Shown here: in pieces, positions 1 through 9,087 of the stretch
How positions within the stretch are numbered: position 1 is the stretch's first letter
How the letters are laid out: every line of letters begins with the position of its first letter
NCBI RefSeq assembly: GCF_003031265.1
Contig: NZ_CP019966.1
Coordinates: forward strand, 1,736,001-1,800,000
Direction: 5' to 3'
DNA length: 64,000 bases
DNA from: Rhodopseudomonas palustris
GTDB taxonomy: Bacteria; Pseudomonadota; Alphaproteobacteria; Rhizobiales; Xanthobacteraceae
Made by a program: the position numbers and the translations under genes
Notes under the pieces: model-generated
Seen by the model: the letters and a program-made list of their open reading frames with translations, nothing else
The model's database searches: none
What the model was told of the DNA's origin: nothing

Positions 1-149
1 AACTGGCCATAATCGCGGCGATTGCGCAAGCCGGCGGCTGTACGTCGGCGCACGCGTTCGCCGCAGTCCTGCCGCGCGCCGTCCCCCTTTGACGAAGCGA
101 TGGAACAATGATTGATCGGGCGCACAAATTGCAAATCGGGAGCGAAACT
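1..149. other. Non-coding leader before the first gene
   Basis: No convincing reading frame is visible in these bases. They presumably hold the promoter of the first gene and the tail of whatever lies outside the window. No clear hairpin or operator was recognised. Confidence 0.4.
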
Positions 150-1694
150 ATGAATGGTGCCGAGAGTCTGGTGCGGACGCTGGTCAAGGGCGGCGTTGAT
201 GTCTGCTTCACCAACCCTGGCACGTCGGAAATGCACTTCGTCGCCGCGCTCGACCGGGTCGAGGGGATGCGCTGCGTGCTCGGCCTGTTCGAAGGTGTCG
301 TCACCGGCGCCGCCGATGGTTACTATCGGATGAAGGGCACGCCGGCCTCGACGCTGCTGCATCTCGGCCCCGGCCTCGCCAACGGCCTTGCCAACCTGCA
401 CAACGCCAAGAAGGCGGCTTCCGGCATCGTCAACATCGTCGGCCAGCATGCCACCTACCACATCGACTACAACGCGCCGCTGACCTCGGACATCGAAGGC
501 CTGGCGCGGCCGATGTCTGCCTGGGTCCGTACCTCGCCCGACGCCAAGTCGGTGGCGCGCGACGGCGCCGCCGCGATCGCCGCGGCCAAGAGCTCGCCGG
601 CGCAGATCGCCACCCTGATCCTGCCGGCCGACACCGCCTGGAACGAAGCCGACGGCGTCGCCGACGTGCCGGAAGACAGCCAGCGCCCGACCTATTCGCC
701 GCAGGCGGTGGAAGCCGCCGCGCGCGTGCTGCGCTCCGGCGAGCCGACCCTGCTGCTGCTGTCCGGCGCTGCGCTCACCGAGCATGGCCTGGAGCTGGCG
801 CAGCGGATCGCCGGCAAGACCGGCTGCAAGGTGATGGGCCAGACCTACAACGCCCGGATGGCGCGCGGGCAGGGGCGCTACTGGATCGAGCGGATTCCCT
901 ATGTGGTCGATGCCGCGCTGCCGATCCTCAAGCAGTTCCGCCACATCGTGCTGGTCGAGGCGATGGATCCGGTGGCGTTCTTCGCCTATCCGGACAAGCC
1001 GAGCCTGCTGAAGCCGGAAGGCTGCGAGGCGCACCGCGTCACCGAGGTCGGCGAGAATTCGGTCGCGGCGCTGGAAGCGCTGGCCGGTGCGCTCGGCGCC
1101 AAGGCGAGCGACGCGGCGCCGCAGAAGCTGGTCGAGATCGCCAAGCCGACCGGCGCGCTGACGCTCGACAACATCGCCCAGGCGATCGCGATGGCGATCC
1201 CGGAGAATGGCATCGTGATCGATGAATCGATCACCACCGGCCGCGGCTTCTTCCCGCCGACGGCGGCCGCCGCGCCGCATGACTGGCTGCAGAACCTCGG
1301 CGGCTCGATCGGCTTCTCGCCGCCGGTCGCGGTCGGCGCCGCGGTGGCCTGCCCGGACCGCAAGGTGCTGTGCATGGTGGGCGACGGCAGCGCGATGTAC
1401 ACCCTGCAGGCGCTGTGGACCCAGGCGCGCGAGAACCTCGACGTCACCACCGTGGTGTTCGCCAACCGCAAGTATCAGATCCTGCGCGGCGAGTTCGACG
1501 GCGTCGGCGCCGGCAAGCCCGGCCAGCGCGCCGAGGACATGCTGACGCTGGACCGGCCGGACCTCGATTGGGTGGCGCTCGCCAAGGGCATGGGCGTCCC
1601 GGCGCGGAACGTGTCGACCGCCGACGAGTTCAACGCCGCGCTCGCCGCCGGCCTCGCCAGCGGCGGCCCGAACGTGATCGCGGTGCAGATGTAG
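150..1694 (+). CDS. ThDP-dependent enzyme, acetolactate synthase large subunit-like / benzoylformate decarboxylase-like
   Basis: A 514-residue thiamine diphosphate enzyme. The N-terminal domain has the segment NPGTSEMHF, whose Glu is in the place of the ThDP-activating glutamate. The C-terminal domain has the ThDP/Mg motif starting GDGSAMYTL and ending near ANRKYQILRGE. Length and three-domain layout fit the family. Substrate is uncertain: relatives are annotated both as acetolactate synthase large subunits and as 2-keto acid decarboxylases, and no small regulatory subunit gene lies beside it, which argues against a biosynthetic IlvB role. The ATG at 150 is preferred to an upstream ATG at 108 because homology-like sequence starts at NGAESLV. 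It is monocistronic as far as can be seen. Confidence 0.8.
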   Translation: MNGAESLVRTLVKGGVDVCFTNPGTSEMHFVAALDRVEGMRCVLGLFEGVVTGAADGYYRMKGTPASTLLHLGPGLANGLANLHNAKKAASGIVNIVGQHATYHIDYNAPLTSDIEGLARPMSAWVRTSPDAKSVARDGAAAIAAAKSSPAQIATLILPADTAWNEADGVADVPEDSQRPTYSPQAVEAAARVLRSGEPTLLLLSGAALTEHGLELAQRIAGKTGCKVMGQTYNARMARGQGRYWIERIPYVVDAALPILKQFRHIVLVEAMDPVAFFAYPDKPSLLKPEGCEAHRVTEVGENSVAALEALAGALGAKASDAAPQKLVEIAKPTGALTLDNIAQAIAMAIPENGIVIDESITTGRGFFPPTAAAAPHDWLQNLGGSIGFSPPVAVGAAVACPDRKVLCMVGDGSAMYTLQALWTQARENLDVTTVVFANRKYQILRGEFDGVGAGKPGQRAEDMLTLDRPDLDWVALAKGMGVPARNVSTADEFNAALAAGLASGGPNVIAVQM

Positions 1695-1806
1695 CACCGC
1701 GCGCGGTCCCGCCACCCGCGCGTTCCCGTTTCGGACAGTTGTCGAACCGGTGGCCGGCAGCGTAGCCTGTCGGCCGCGGCCGGGCATGGCCGCGGGTGGA
1801 GCAGGC

Positions 1807-2238
1807 ATGAAGCGCTACGTGATCTTTGCCGCGATCGGTCCGTTGATCGGCGGCTTGCTGCTGTTGTTCGCGACGACCTATCTGTCGGGTTATTGGGCGC
1901 ATACCCATTTGACCGAAGTGAAGAAGTTCTTCGTCGTGTTGTTCAAGTCGCTGCAATACAGCTACCTGTTCGGCCTGCTGCCGGCGCTGATGATGGGAGC
2001 GATCGACGAGATCATCTGCCACATCCGCCGGGTCAGCCCCGGCGGCCGTGTGGTGATCGTCGGCGTGATCGGCTTCCTCTCCACCGCCGTGATGTACGGC
2101 AACCGCGGCGCCGATGCGGGCGTGCTGCAATTCGTGCTGTACGGCCTGGTCGGCCTGGTGCCGGCGACGCTGTCGTCTTGGCTTGCCAACAAGTTCTGCG
2201 CCCCCGTCACCGCCGAGGCCAAGCAAGCCTCGGTGTGA
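1807..2238 (+). CDS. Small hypothetical membrane protein
   Basis: A 143-residue protein starting MKRYVIFAAIGPLIGG. Three or four hydrophobic segments are visible (about residues 5-25, 45-65, 75-95 and 100-125), so it is predicted to be an inner-membrane protein. The frame is open further upstream, to 1750, but the upstream residues are unlike a membrane protein N-terminus and the ATG at 1807 is followed directly by a plausible transmembrane helix. No catalytic motif is seen and no function is assigned. Confidence 0.65.
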   Translation: MKRYVIFAAIGPLIGGLLLLFATTYLSGYWAHTHLTEVKKFFVVLFKSLQYSYLFGLLPALMMGAIDEIICHIRRVSPGGRVVIVGVIGFLSTAVMYGNRGADAGVLQFVLYGLVGLVPATLSSWLANKFCAPVTAEAKQASV

Positions 2239-2266
2239 CCGAGCAGGCTGTCAGTGAACTACTCCA

Positions 2267-2297
2267 GTAGGATGGGTTGAGCGCAGCGAACCCCATC
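2267..2297. repeat. Dispersed palindromic (REP-like) element
   Basis: GATGGGTT at 2271-2278 faces AACCCCATC at 2289-2297 around a GAGCGCAGCG core. From memory, this is the GATGGGTT/GAGCGCAGC-type palindrome scattered between genes in Bradyrhizobium and Rhodopseudomonas. It lies between a forward and a reverse gene. Confidence 0.6.
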
Positions 2298-2405
2298 ATG
2301 CTGCCTGGCGGCTGCTGACGAGCTTGCAATAGGCGCAGCCTAATGATGACGGCGCGCACCCGCGCCGTCTCGAACGATCCGCGCTGGCGATGGTGTCTTG
2401 GCGGC

Positions 2406-2726
2406 TCAGCGGGCGGCCGCGGCAGCTTCGCCCCAGCCGCTCAGGCTTTCGATCGCATTGTCCTGCAGGGCGCCTTCGAGCTTGGCCTTCAGCTCGGCAT
2501 GGCGCGCTCGCACCGCTGCCGCATGGTCGGTCGTCATACCGCTGTCGAAGGCGCGGACTAGCGGGCTGAGCAGCAGAAACTCCTCGGTCTCCTTCTGCGT
2601 CAGTCCGGCAATCACGGTGGCGCCGCGGGCGTCCTTGGTCAGCGCCCGGATCTGCTCCAGCCACTGCCGCAGCGAAGTCTCCTGCTCGAGCAACGCGTTG
2701 ATCTTCTGATCGATGGTATGAGGCAT
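2406..2726 (-). CDS. Hypothetical small helical protein
   Basis: A 106-residue protein starting MPHTIDQKINALLEQ. It is almost entirely charged and helical in composition, with no signal peptide or membrane segment. The reverse-strand ATG at 2726 is preceded by a purine-rich GGGAGCGG ribosome site. The frame stays open upstream to 2936 but that extension is proline and arginine rich and looks non-coding. No family recognised. Confidence 0.55.
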   Translation of the reverse strand: MPHTIDQKINALLEQETSLRQWLEQIRALTKDARGATVIAGLTQKETEEFLLLSPLVRAFDSGMTTDHAAAVRARHAELKAKLEGALQDNAIESLSGWGEAAAAAR

Positions 2727-3279
2727 GGACCGCTCCCTTCCCGACGATGGACAGACGCCATCTGCGATCGTCGCTAAACGAGCGTGCAGTGCGGCCGCAT
2801 TGTGCCGGATCAATTGGTGCGGTGCGATGTTGTGCGGCGTTGTGGCGCGGCAGAGGGAAGCAGGCGGACGAGGAGACGATGAGCTCGCAGATGGGGCGAA
2901 GCTAGGTGACTGCGCTTGGCGCACGGTTCTGCGCACACAGTTAGCCGCTGCAGCAGCACCCCGTCATCGAGTTCGGTCAATCCGGTACATGTTTTATCGG
3001 CCGCGTTCGACCGTGATCAGTGCTCTGTCGCAATTGGCTAGATTGCTGCGGTAGGACTGCTCGGTTTTTTCGCAGCAACTAACGACTTCGCCGGCTCATT
3101 GCGCCGGGTGGTGCGCCTCATCGAGGATGCCGAACCGTATCTGTTTCCTGAGAAACGGACATAGTGGGTGATCCGAGTTGTTAGTTCGGATGGAATCGAT
3201 CTTCCAATGTCATTATACTCCAGCCGATGGTTTGGGTGCATTAAGGACCCACTGCGTTTACTGAATTGGGAAGCTGATA
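2727..3279. other. Low-GC intergenic stretch
   Basis: About 550 bases whose base composition drops from 3000 onward compared with the neighbours. Several short open frames on both strands lack a ribosome site or recognisable protein. It seems to begin the low-GC segment that runs up to tRNA-Val. Confidence 0.4.
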
Positions 3280-4050
3280 ATGAAAAAAGCGGTACTGCTT
3301 TCGGCTTTATCCATCGTCTGCTCGCATGCTGTCGCTGCTGATGATCGGCCTATGTCGGGTCTCGTGTTCAGCACGACGGAGTGGTCAAGCCTTCAATACG
3401 AATGCTCATTGCAAGGTGATGGGCAGATTTTTTGCTCGATGGCGCAGGCGTCGGTGTCGAGGACGTTTGATGGAAGAAGTCTAAAAGAGCAAATTGCAAA
3501 AGGGCTGGCGTCTCTGAAGACGGACAAGCCTATGAAGCCGGAAGAGTGCGACGGTTTAGACAAGATGGTCGCGATGGTCAAAAGCCCTCAGAGCGCTCCA
3601 GAGAGGGCCGCCAAAGAAATCATGGCCATGGATCCGATGCAGAAGAATGACATACTCAAGTCGCTGTCAGCTGCGGTTGAATTCTGCCGCGCTCCAAGCG
3701 CTGAGACAATGACGAAGCTCGTCTCTGTCAATTTTGAGAAGGATTCCAGGACCTGTAACGTCAGTGCCCACCAGTTCACAATGGTGTTCAAGAAGGTTGA
3801 TGACAACGCGTGGGCGTCGAACGTGGGGCCAAGCGGACCGTGCGGCGTTGTAACCATTGCACGACTAGAGCGCGAGCCTGGTGAAAAACTCTTCTGGAAC
3901 TACGTCCAGAGAAAAGTAGTAACAAATCCGAACGCCACGGCAATCGGCGCAATGAAATGCTCCGAACTCGATGAGCAGGAGTATCGCTACAGTTGGAGGT
4001 CTCGCGAGATCTACGCCAAATGCGACTACGTGAAGTTAGGATTGTTCTAG
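3280..4050 (+). CDS. Hypothetical secreted protein in low-GC segment
   Basis: A 256-residue protein with an apparent Sec signal peptide (MKKAVLLSALSIVCSHAVAA, cleavage near residue 20), so it is likely periplasmic or secreted. Several cysteines follow (ECSLQ, FCSMAQ, EECDG, EFCRA, RTCNV, GPCGV, MKCSE, AKCDY), which would allow disulfides. Codon use and GC content are clearly lower than in the surrounding genes, suggesting acquisition by transfer. It is the only long frame in the low-GC stretch. I do not recognise a family. Confidence 0.6.
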   Translation: MKKAVLLSALSIVCSHAVAADDRPMSGLVFSTTEWSSLQYECSLQGDGQIFCSMAQASVSRTFDGRSLKEQIAKGLASLKTDKPMKPEECDGLDKMVAMVKSPQSAPERAAKEIMAMDPMQKNDILKSLSAAVEFCRAPSAETMTKLVSVNFEKDSRTCNVSAHQFTMVFKKVDDNAWASNVGPSGPCGVVTIARLEREPGEKLFWNYVQRKVVTNPNATAIGAMKCSELDEQEYRYSWRSREIYAKCDYVKLGLF

Positions 4051-4325
4051 TTCGCATAATACAGGGAGTGAATCAGCCACCTTGATGGCGTTAGCGCCGC
4101 ACAGCGGCGCTCGGGATGCGCCAACAACGGGTGAGTGATGAAGGGTTGCCACGCAGCTAGGTCATCGGCACCCGGGACAGGCAGAGGCCCACGCCGATTC
4201 CATCCCGACTACTTGAAGGATGCAGCTGGAGGGTTAGACAAACTCGTGCGCGCCAGTTGCTTGCCGCTGCCCGAACAGGAAGAACTTAGGGCAAGGCGAA
4301 ATGGTAAAGACTTTCAGAGGGAAAA

Positions 4326-4400
4326 TGGTGGGCGCACAAGGGATCGAACCTTGGACCTCTCCCGTGTGAAGGGAACGCTCTCCCGCTGAGCTATGCGCCC
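4326..4400 (-). tRNA. tRNA-Val (anticodon CAC)
   Basis: The reverse strand folds as a full cloverleaf. The 7-bp acceptor is GGGCGCA/TGCGCCC, the D arm contains AGCTCAGCGGGAGAGC, the anticodon loop is TTCACAC giving anticodon CAC (valine codon GTG), and the T arm contains GGTTCGATCC. Discriminator A and an encoded CCA end at 4326. Confidence 0.95.
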
Positions 4401-4542
4401 GGGACCGGTTGGGGACAGGGGCCGCGAAGCGGCCGGTCGAACCACCGTAGAGGCGCGATTTACGAAGTGCGGGGCGGGGGTGTCAAGCGGCAACACCCGG
4501 CTTTGGCAGATTTGCCCAGATCGTCGCAGGGCGCGGCGCGGT

Positions 4543-5823
4543 TCAGCCGGTCTGGCGCGCGCGCGAGGCGTGGGATTGCAGCGCGCGGATGCGGTCGGCG
4601 AGCGTGCCGCCGGCCACCACCGGCGTGACGCCGGCGCTCTTGGTACCGTTGGCGGCCTTGGTGCCCTTCGCGGGCTTGGCCGGCGCCGGCGCGGTCAGCA
4701 TCGCCTGGATCGGCGAATCCGGACCTTCCAGCGTGATCGCCAGCTTGGCGACCTCGGCGGCGATGTCGTTGATCCGCTCGCGCAGCAGCGCGTTCTCCAT
4801 CCGCTCGGTTTCCCACGAGCTTTCCGCCTGCTGCTTCAGCGCCACCAGCTCGCGCTGCGCCTTGGCGCGTTCGTCGCGGGCCTGGGTCAGCTGGTCTTCG
4901 AGCGCGGCCTTGTCCTTGCGGATGCGGGCGAGGTCCGGCGACTTGCTGCTGGTGGCGTCGAGCTCGTTGCGCAGCTCGCCGACGGTGCGCAGCGCAGCCT
5001 CGTTGGCGGCGCGGAGCTGGTTGTTCTCGAATTCGCGTTCGGCCAGCAGCTTGCTCTGGGCGGCGAGGCGCTCTTCCAGCTCGTGGACGCGGCCGCCGAG
5101 CAGCTCGGCTTCCTTCACCTGCAGCAGCAATTGCCGGTCGAGCTCACCGACGCGCAGGCTCAGCGCCTCGACGCGGCCGCGGGCTTCGTCCAGCTCACGC
5201 GTGGTGGAGGCAGATTCGCCGCGCTGCGCTTCGAGCCGGCTGCGGGTCGCGGCAAACTCCTTCTCGGCTTCACCGACCCGCGCCTGCAGCTCCTCGATCT
5301 TGGTGTGCAGCGCCACCAGTTCGACCTGCCGGGTGTCGGCCAGGGTGGAGCGCTCGTTGAGCTCGGCGTTGATGCGGGCGAGTTCGGCCTGCTTGTCGGC
5401 CAGTGCACTCTCGGCGCTGCGCAGCTCCTCGGTTTTGGCGGCGAAGTCCTGCTCGGTGCTGCGAAGCTGTTCCTGTACCGCCTTTTCGCGCGCTTCGAGC
5501 GTCTCGATCGCGGCGTTCTTCTCGGCGAGTTCGAGCTTGAGGCGATTGATCGCGTCGGTCTTCTTGCCGATCTCGGCGAACTGACTGGTGGTCTTGTTCT
5601 TGAGCTGGTCGACGCTCATCTCCAGCCGCCGCGCCGACATCGCGAATTCGGCCCGGAGCTGGTCCTTGTCGGCCTGGATCTCCGCCATCGACAGCGGCGT
5701 CGCCGCTTCCAGCCGCTTCGTCGTCAGCCGCACCGCGCGATTATGCACCAGCGGTGCCAGCATCAGCGCGAGCAGCATCGCGACCAGAAAGCCGATCGCC
5801 AGATACATGATCTGTTCGACCAT
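4543..5823 (-). CDS. Membrane-anchored coiled-coil protein
   Basis: A 426-residue protein. Residues 5-25 (IMYLAIGFLVAMLLALMLAPL) form one N-terminal transmembrane helix. From about residue 45 to 370 the sequence is a long, Glu/Ala/Leu/Arg-rich heptad coiled coil, followed by an Ala/Pro/Lys-rich tail. It is likely an inner-membrane anchored, cytoplasmic rod. Start at 5823 is chosen because the membrane helix follows directly; the open frame to 5997 is Arg-rich and unlikely to be translated. Similar architecture is found in many alphaproteobacterial hypothetical proteins. Its biochemical role is unknown. The antisense frame of 507 residues is a shadow. Confidence 0.75.
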   Translation of the reverse strand: MVEQIMYLAIGFLVAMLLALMLAPLVHNRAVRLTTKRLEAATPLSMAEIQADKDQLRAEFAMSARRLEMSVDQLKNKTTSQFAEIGKKTDAINRLKLELAEKNAAIETLEAREKAVQEQLRSTEQDFAAKTEELRSAESALADKQAELARINAELNERSTLADTRQVELVALHTKIEELQARVGEAEKEFAATRSRLEAQRGESASTTRELDEARGRVEALSLRVGELDRQLLLQVKEAELLGGRVHELEERLAAQSKLLAEREFENNQLRAANEAALRTVGELRNELDATSSKSPDLARIRKDKAALEDQLTQARDERAKAQRELVALKQQAESSWETERMENALLRERINDIAAEVAKLAITLEGPDSPIQAMLTAPAPAKPAKGTKAANGTKSAGVTPVVAGGTLADRIRALQSHASRARQTG

Positions 5824-6063
5824 CGATGTCTCCCACACGCGCTTTGGCAAGGCGCGCGCGTTCCGCGGAGCTTGGCGCGGAGCGCGTCGGCGCGAATTCG
5901 GACGATGAACCGTTGATGGCGCGGGCGAACGTCGCCGTCCAGCCGCAAATCCATTTGCGGCACAATGCCATAAGCCGGCGCCTTCGCGCCAGTGCATTGC
6001 GGCGTTAACGTGAATCGGTAGCCGGTTACGCGCTCTGGCTGTAGGCCGCGCAGGCGGCCTGGA

Positions 6064-6657
6064 TCAGAACGGATTCCAGGTCGCCGAGGGGGTGAACTTC
6101 AGGTAGCCGATATTGGCGCCGAGCCGCAGGCCGATGCCGGACTGGATCGGCACCAGCACGATGCCGTTGGCAGTCAGCGCGGTCATGCCGAAGCCGCCGA
6201 CCACATAGGCCGAGCCGTCGATGCCGCCGAACCGCTGATAGATCGCGTTGGTGGAGGGCAGGTTGTAAACCAGCGTCATGGTGCGGGCGCCGTTGCCGCC
6301 CCAGTCGAAGCCGACCGACGGGCCCTGCCAGTACACTTTCAGGTCGCCGGCGTTCTTGGTGTAGAGCGTGCCTTCGCCGTAGCGTAGGCCGGCCACGAAG
6401 GCGCCCGAGCCTTCCTCGCCGAGCACATAGCCGTTGGGCAGGCCCCACTGGCTGACCGCGCGCTCGATCACCGAGGCGAGGCCGCGCGAGACGTTGCCGA
6501 AGAAGCGGTGGCCGGCGCCGACCAGTTCGTCCGGCCCATAGGTGTTCGGGCCGGCGGGAGACTTCGGTGGCAATGGCTGTTGCTGCGCCACAGCCGGCAC
6601 ATTCAGGGCCGCCAGCGCAACAAAGGCCAGCGCGGCGCGACGCGTCACGAAGCTCAT
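6064..6657 (-). CDS. DUF1134/EipA-like envelope protein
   Basis: A 197-residue protein with a signal peptide (MSFVTRRAALAFVALAALNV, cleavage after AVAQ). The mature part has the conserved glycine and tryptophan-rich pattern of the DUF1134 family, for example GNVSRGLAS, LKVYWQGPSVGFDWGG and YQRFGGIDGSAYVVGG. The Brucella member EipA is a periplasmic protein needed for envelope integrity; a similar role is inferred here. The reverse-strand ATG at 6657 has an AGGGGTGA ribosome site 6 bases upstream. Confidence 0.75.
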   Translation of the reverse strand: MSFVTRRAALAFVALAALNVPAVAQQQPLPPKSPAGPNTYGPDELVGAGHRFFGNVSRGLASVIERAVSQWGLPNGYVLGEEGSGAFVAGLRYGEGTLYTKNAGDLKVYWQGPSVGFDWGGNGARTMTLVYNLPSTNAIYQRFGGIDGSAYVVGGFGMTALTANGIVLVPIQSGIGLRLGANIGYLKFTPSATWNPF

Positions 6658-6794
6658 GCAATTCACCCCTGGGTCTTCAAATCCCTTGCGCCGCTTTAAC
6701 CGGATGCTGACGGGCATCCTGTAGCGACGTTTGTCCCCGACTCGGAACGTTATCGGCAGCAACTATGACGGCACAGCGGCAGGAACGGAACCGG

Positions 6795-7271
6795 ATGCGC
6801 CTTCGAATCGCCTTGATCGGACTGCTCGGCCTCGTTGCCGTCTGCAGTTCTGCGCCCACGACCGTGCTCGCCGGTACGACCGAGCGCCTCGTGGTCGATC
6901 GCACCACCGGTCTTGCGATCGATGGCTTCGATCCGGTGGCGTATTTCACCGATCATCAGGCGCGGCAAGGCCAATCCGAGTTCGAGGCCTCCGCAAAAGG
7001 CGCGGTCTGGCGGTTCTGCAACGACGACAACCGCAAGTTCTTTCTCGCCCGGCCGGATATCTACGGCCCGCAGTTCGGCGGCTACGATCCGGTCGCGGTG
7101 GCGCGCGGCGTGCCGCTGGCCGGCAACGCGCTGATCTGGCTGATCAGCGGCCAGCGGCTGTATCTGTTCGACCGCGAGGAAAACCGCGACGCCTTCGCGG
7201 CTAGTCCGGAGCGCTATCTCCACGACGCCCGCGAGCGCTGGCCGGGACTGTTGGCGACGCTCGCCGAATAG
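6795..7271 (+). CDS. YHS domain-containing secreted protein
   Basis: About 158 residues. The segment starting MRLRIALIGLLGLVAV is a signal peptide ending near VLAG. The mature domain has the YHS-family segment DGFDPVAYFTDHQARQG and the aromatic stretch WRFCNDDNRKFFLARPDIY, as in the YHS domain proteins of alphaproteobacteria that are often co-annotated as (seleno)proteins. An upstream ATG at 6765 is in frame, but AGGAA sits 9 bases before the ATG at 6795 and the signal peptide starts there. Probably periplasmic and perhaps metal-related; substrate unknown. Confidence 0.7.
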   Translation: MRLRIALIGLLGLVAVCSSAPTTVLAGTTERLVVDRTTGLAIDGFDPVAYFTDHQARQGQSEFEASAKGAVWRFCNDDNRKFFLARPDIYGPQFGGYDPVAVARGVPLAGNALIWLISGQRLYLFDREENRDAFAASPERYLHDARERWPGLLATLAE

Positions 7272-7279
7272 CTTCAACG

Positions 7280-8110
7280 TTAGCTGCCGTTGCGATCGCC
7301 CCAGGCGATGAACTCCGGCACGATGAAGTTCGGCCGCGGTTCGTCGAACCGCAGCGGTGCGCCGGTCCGGTCGGTCACCTTGCCGCCCGCGGCGATCGCG
7401 ATCGCGGCGCCGGCCGCGATGTCCCATTCACAGATCGATGCCAGCCGCGGGTAGATGTCGGCCTTGCCCTCGGCGATCCAGCAGAATTTCAACGACGATC
7501 CCAGCGTCGTGTGCACGGCGCCGGGGCGGGCGTCGATGAAGGCGACGGTGGCGGCATCGAGATGCGACCGGCTGACCGTGGCGATCCACGGCTCGCCCGG
7601 CTGCGGCAGCGCCCGGGTGCGGATCGGGGTGGCGGTGAAGCTGATCCCGTCAGCGGCGACCGTCAGCCGTTCGGCGCCATGGCCGACCGCGCCGCGCCAG
7701 GCGATCCCCTGAGCCGGCGCGCCGACGATGCCGAGCACCGGCAGGCCATCGCACACCAGCGCCAGGTTGACGGTGAATTCGTCGCGGCCGGCGATGTACT
7801 CCTTGGTCCCGTCGAGCGGATCGACCACGAAGAAACTCCCTAATGTCGGCCGCCCCTTGCTGCAGCATTCCTCCGACAGCACCGGGACGTGCGGCGCGAT
7901 CTTCGCCAGCCCCTCGGCGATCACCCGGTCGGCGGCGAGATCGGCGGGCGTCACCGGCGAGCCGTCGGGCTTCTGGGTGACCTTGGCGTCACGGGGGATC
8001 GCCATGATCGCCGCACCGGCGCGCAGCACCAGCTCGGTGAGCGGCTCGAGCAGAGTTGCGGCGTGCGCGGAGGAAACGATGGCGGGCTGGTCGAACGCGG
8101 CAGTCATCAA
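7280..8110 (-). CDS. cysQ: 3'(2'),5'-bisphosphate nucleotidase, inositol monophosphatase family
   Basis: A 276-residue member of the inositol monophosphatase superfamily. Motifs seen are LSEE (metal-binding Glu), DPLDGTKEYIAGRDEF (the DPxDGT motif with the KEYI segment typical of CysQ) and EWDIAAG near the C-terminus (WDxAAG). It should hydrolyse 3'-phosphoadenosine 5'-phosphate to AMP in sulfate assimilation. ATG codons at 8110 and 8107 are both possible. It converges on the YHS gene with 8 bases between stops. Confidence 0.85.
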   Translation of the reverse strand: MMTAAFDQPAIVSSAHAATLLEPLTELVLRAGAAIMAIPRDAKVTQKPDGSPVTPADLAADRVIAEGLAKIAPHVPVLSEECCSKGRPTLGSFFVVDPLDGTKEYIAGRDEFTVNLALVCDGLPVLGIVGAPAQGIAWRGAVGHGAERLTVAADGISFTATPIRTRALPQPGEPWIATVSRSHLDAATVAFIDARPGAVHTTLGSSLKFCWIAEGKADIYPRLASICEWDIAAGAAIAIAAGGKVTDRTGAPLRFDEPRPNFIVPEFIAWGDRNGS

Positions 8111-8240
8111 GCTGTGTCATCCTCCGTCGGTGGTCCTGTTCGTGCCGGACCGTTGTGTTGGCACTGCCTGCGGCCGCAGTGTATCAAGCCATTAACCAAG
8201 GCTGATTCGTCTTGCGAGCGGTTTTCCGAGGAACAGACTG

Positions 8241-8897
8241 ATGTCCGACACCCAATCTCCCGCTGTGCAGGCTCCCGCACCCGACGCGCTGGAGCTCGCG
8301 GCGCTGCTGTGTTCGCGGGTGTGCCACGATCTCATCAGCCCGGTCGGTGCGATCGTCAATGGCCTGGAAGTGCTCGACGACAGCTCCAAACAGGAAGATC
8401 GCGATTTCGCGCTCGAATTGATTCGAAAGAGCGCCAAAACTGCATCGGCCCGGCTGCAGTTCTGCCGGCTGGCGTTCGGTGCGGCCGGTTCGGCCGGCGC
8501 GCAGATCGATCTCGGCGACGCGCAGAACATGGCGCGCGGTCACCTCGAAGACGACAAGACCAAGCTGGCGTGGAATCTGCCGCGGCTGCTGCTCGCCAAG
8601 AACCGCGTCAAGCTGCTGCTCAACATGCTGGTGATTGCTCAGCAGACGATTCCGCGCGGTGGTACGCTGACGGTCGATCCGATCGGCGAGGGCGACAATT
8701 TGTCGTTCCGCATCGTTGCGGCTGGTATTAATGCCCGCACGCCGCACAACATCGTCGATCTGCTCAACGGGACGCAGAGCGGCCCGATCGAGTCGCACGG
8801 CGTGCAGCCGTACTACACGCGGCTGCTCGCGCAGGCCTGCGGATTGACCGTGTCACTTGCGCCGGAAGGCGACACCATGGTGGTAACTGCGTCCTGA
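8241..8897 (+). CDS. chpT: Histidine phosphotransferase ChpT
   Basis: A 218-residue protein. The helix segment ALLCSRVCHDLISPVGAIVNGLE carries the phosphoacceptor His in CHDL, as in ChpT. The C-terminal half resembles a degenerate HATPase fold (LLNMLVIAQQTIPRGG, VQPYYTRLLAQACGL). In Caulobacter ChpT passes phosphate from CckA to CtrA and CpdR. It lies just upstream of cheA, an arrangement found in other Rhizobiales, and ctrA lies at the far end of the same chemotaxis block. Confidence 0.85.
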   Translation: MSDTQSPAVQAPAPDALELAALLCSRVCHDLISPVGAIVNGLEVLDDSSKQEDRDFALELIRKSAKTASARLQFCRLAFGAAGSAGAQIDLGDAQNMARGHLEDDKTKLAWNLPRLLLAKNRVKLLLNMLVIAQQTIPRGGTLTVDPIGEGDNLSFRIVAAGINARTPHNIVDLLNGTQSGPIESHGVQPYYTRLLAQACGLTVSLAPEGDTMVVTAS

Positions 8898-9087
8898 GAG
8901 GCGCAGTGATATAGTGAAGATTGTATTGACGCTCAGCCTCGGGATCGTACGAAGGTCCTAACTATTTGAACTTCCGCCGCATCGTCCCGCGGCCTGCAAC
9001 CAATATTAAACGCTTTCCGCACACAGTGGCCGCATTAGTCGGGCATTGGCGACGGTCGCGTGCCCGCGTGCAGTGAAGGCCACGCGT

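Noticed and set aside
4135..4389. 84-residue forward frame near tRNA-Val
   Set aside because: It reads through the antisense strand of the tRNA and has no recognisable protein.
4393..5916. 507-residue forward frame opposite the coiled-coil protein gene
   Set aside because: It is the antisense of a strongly biased coding region; its translation is Arg/Gly/Leu-rich without motifs, and it begins inside tRNA-Val.
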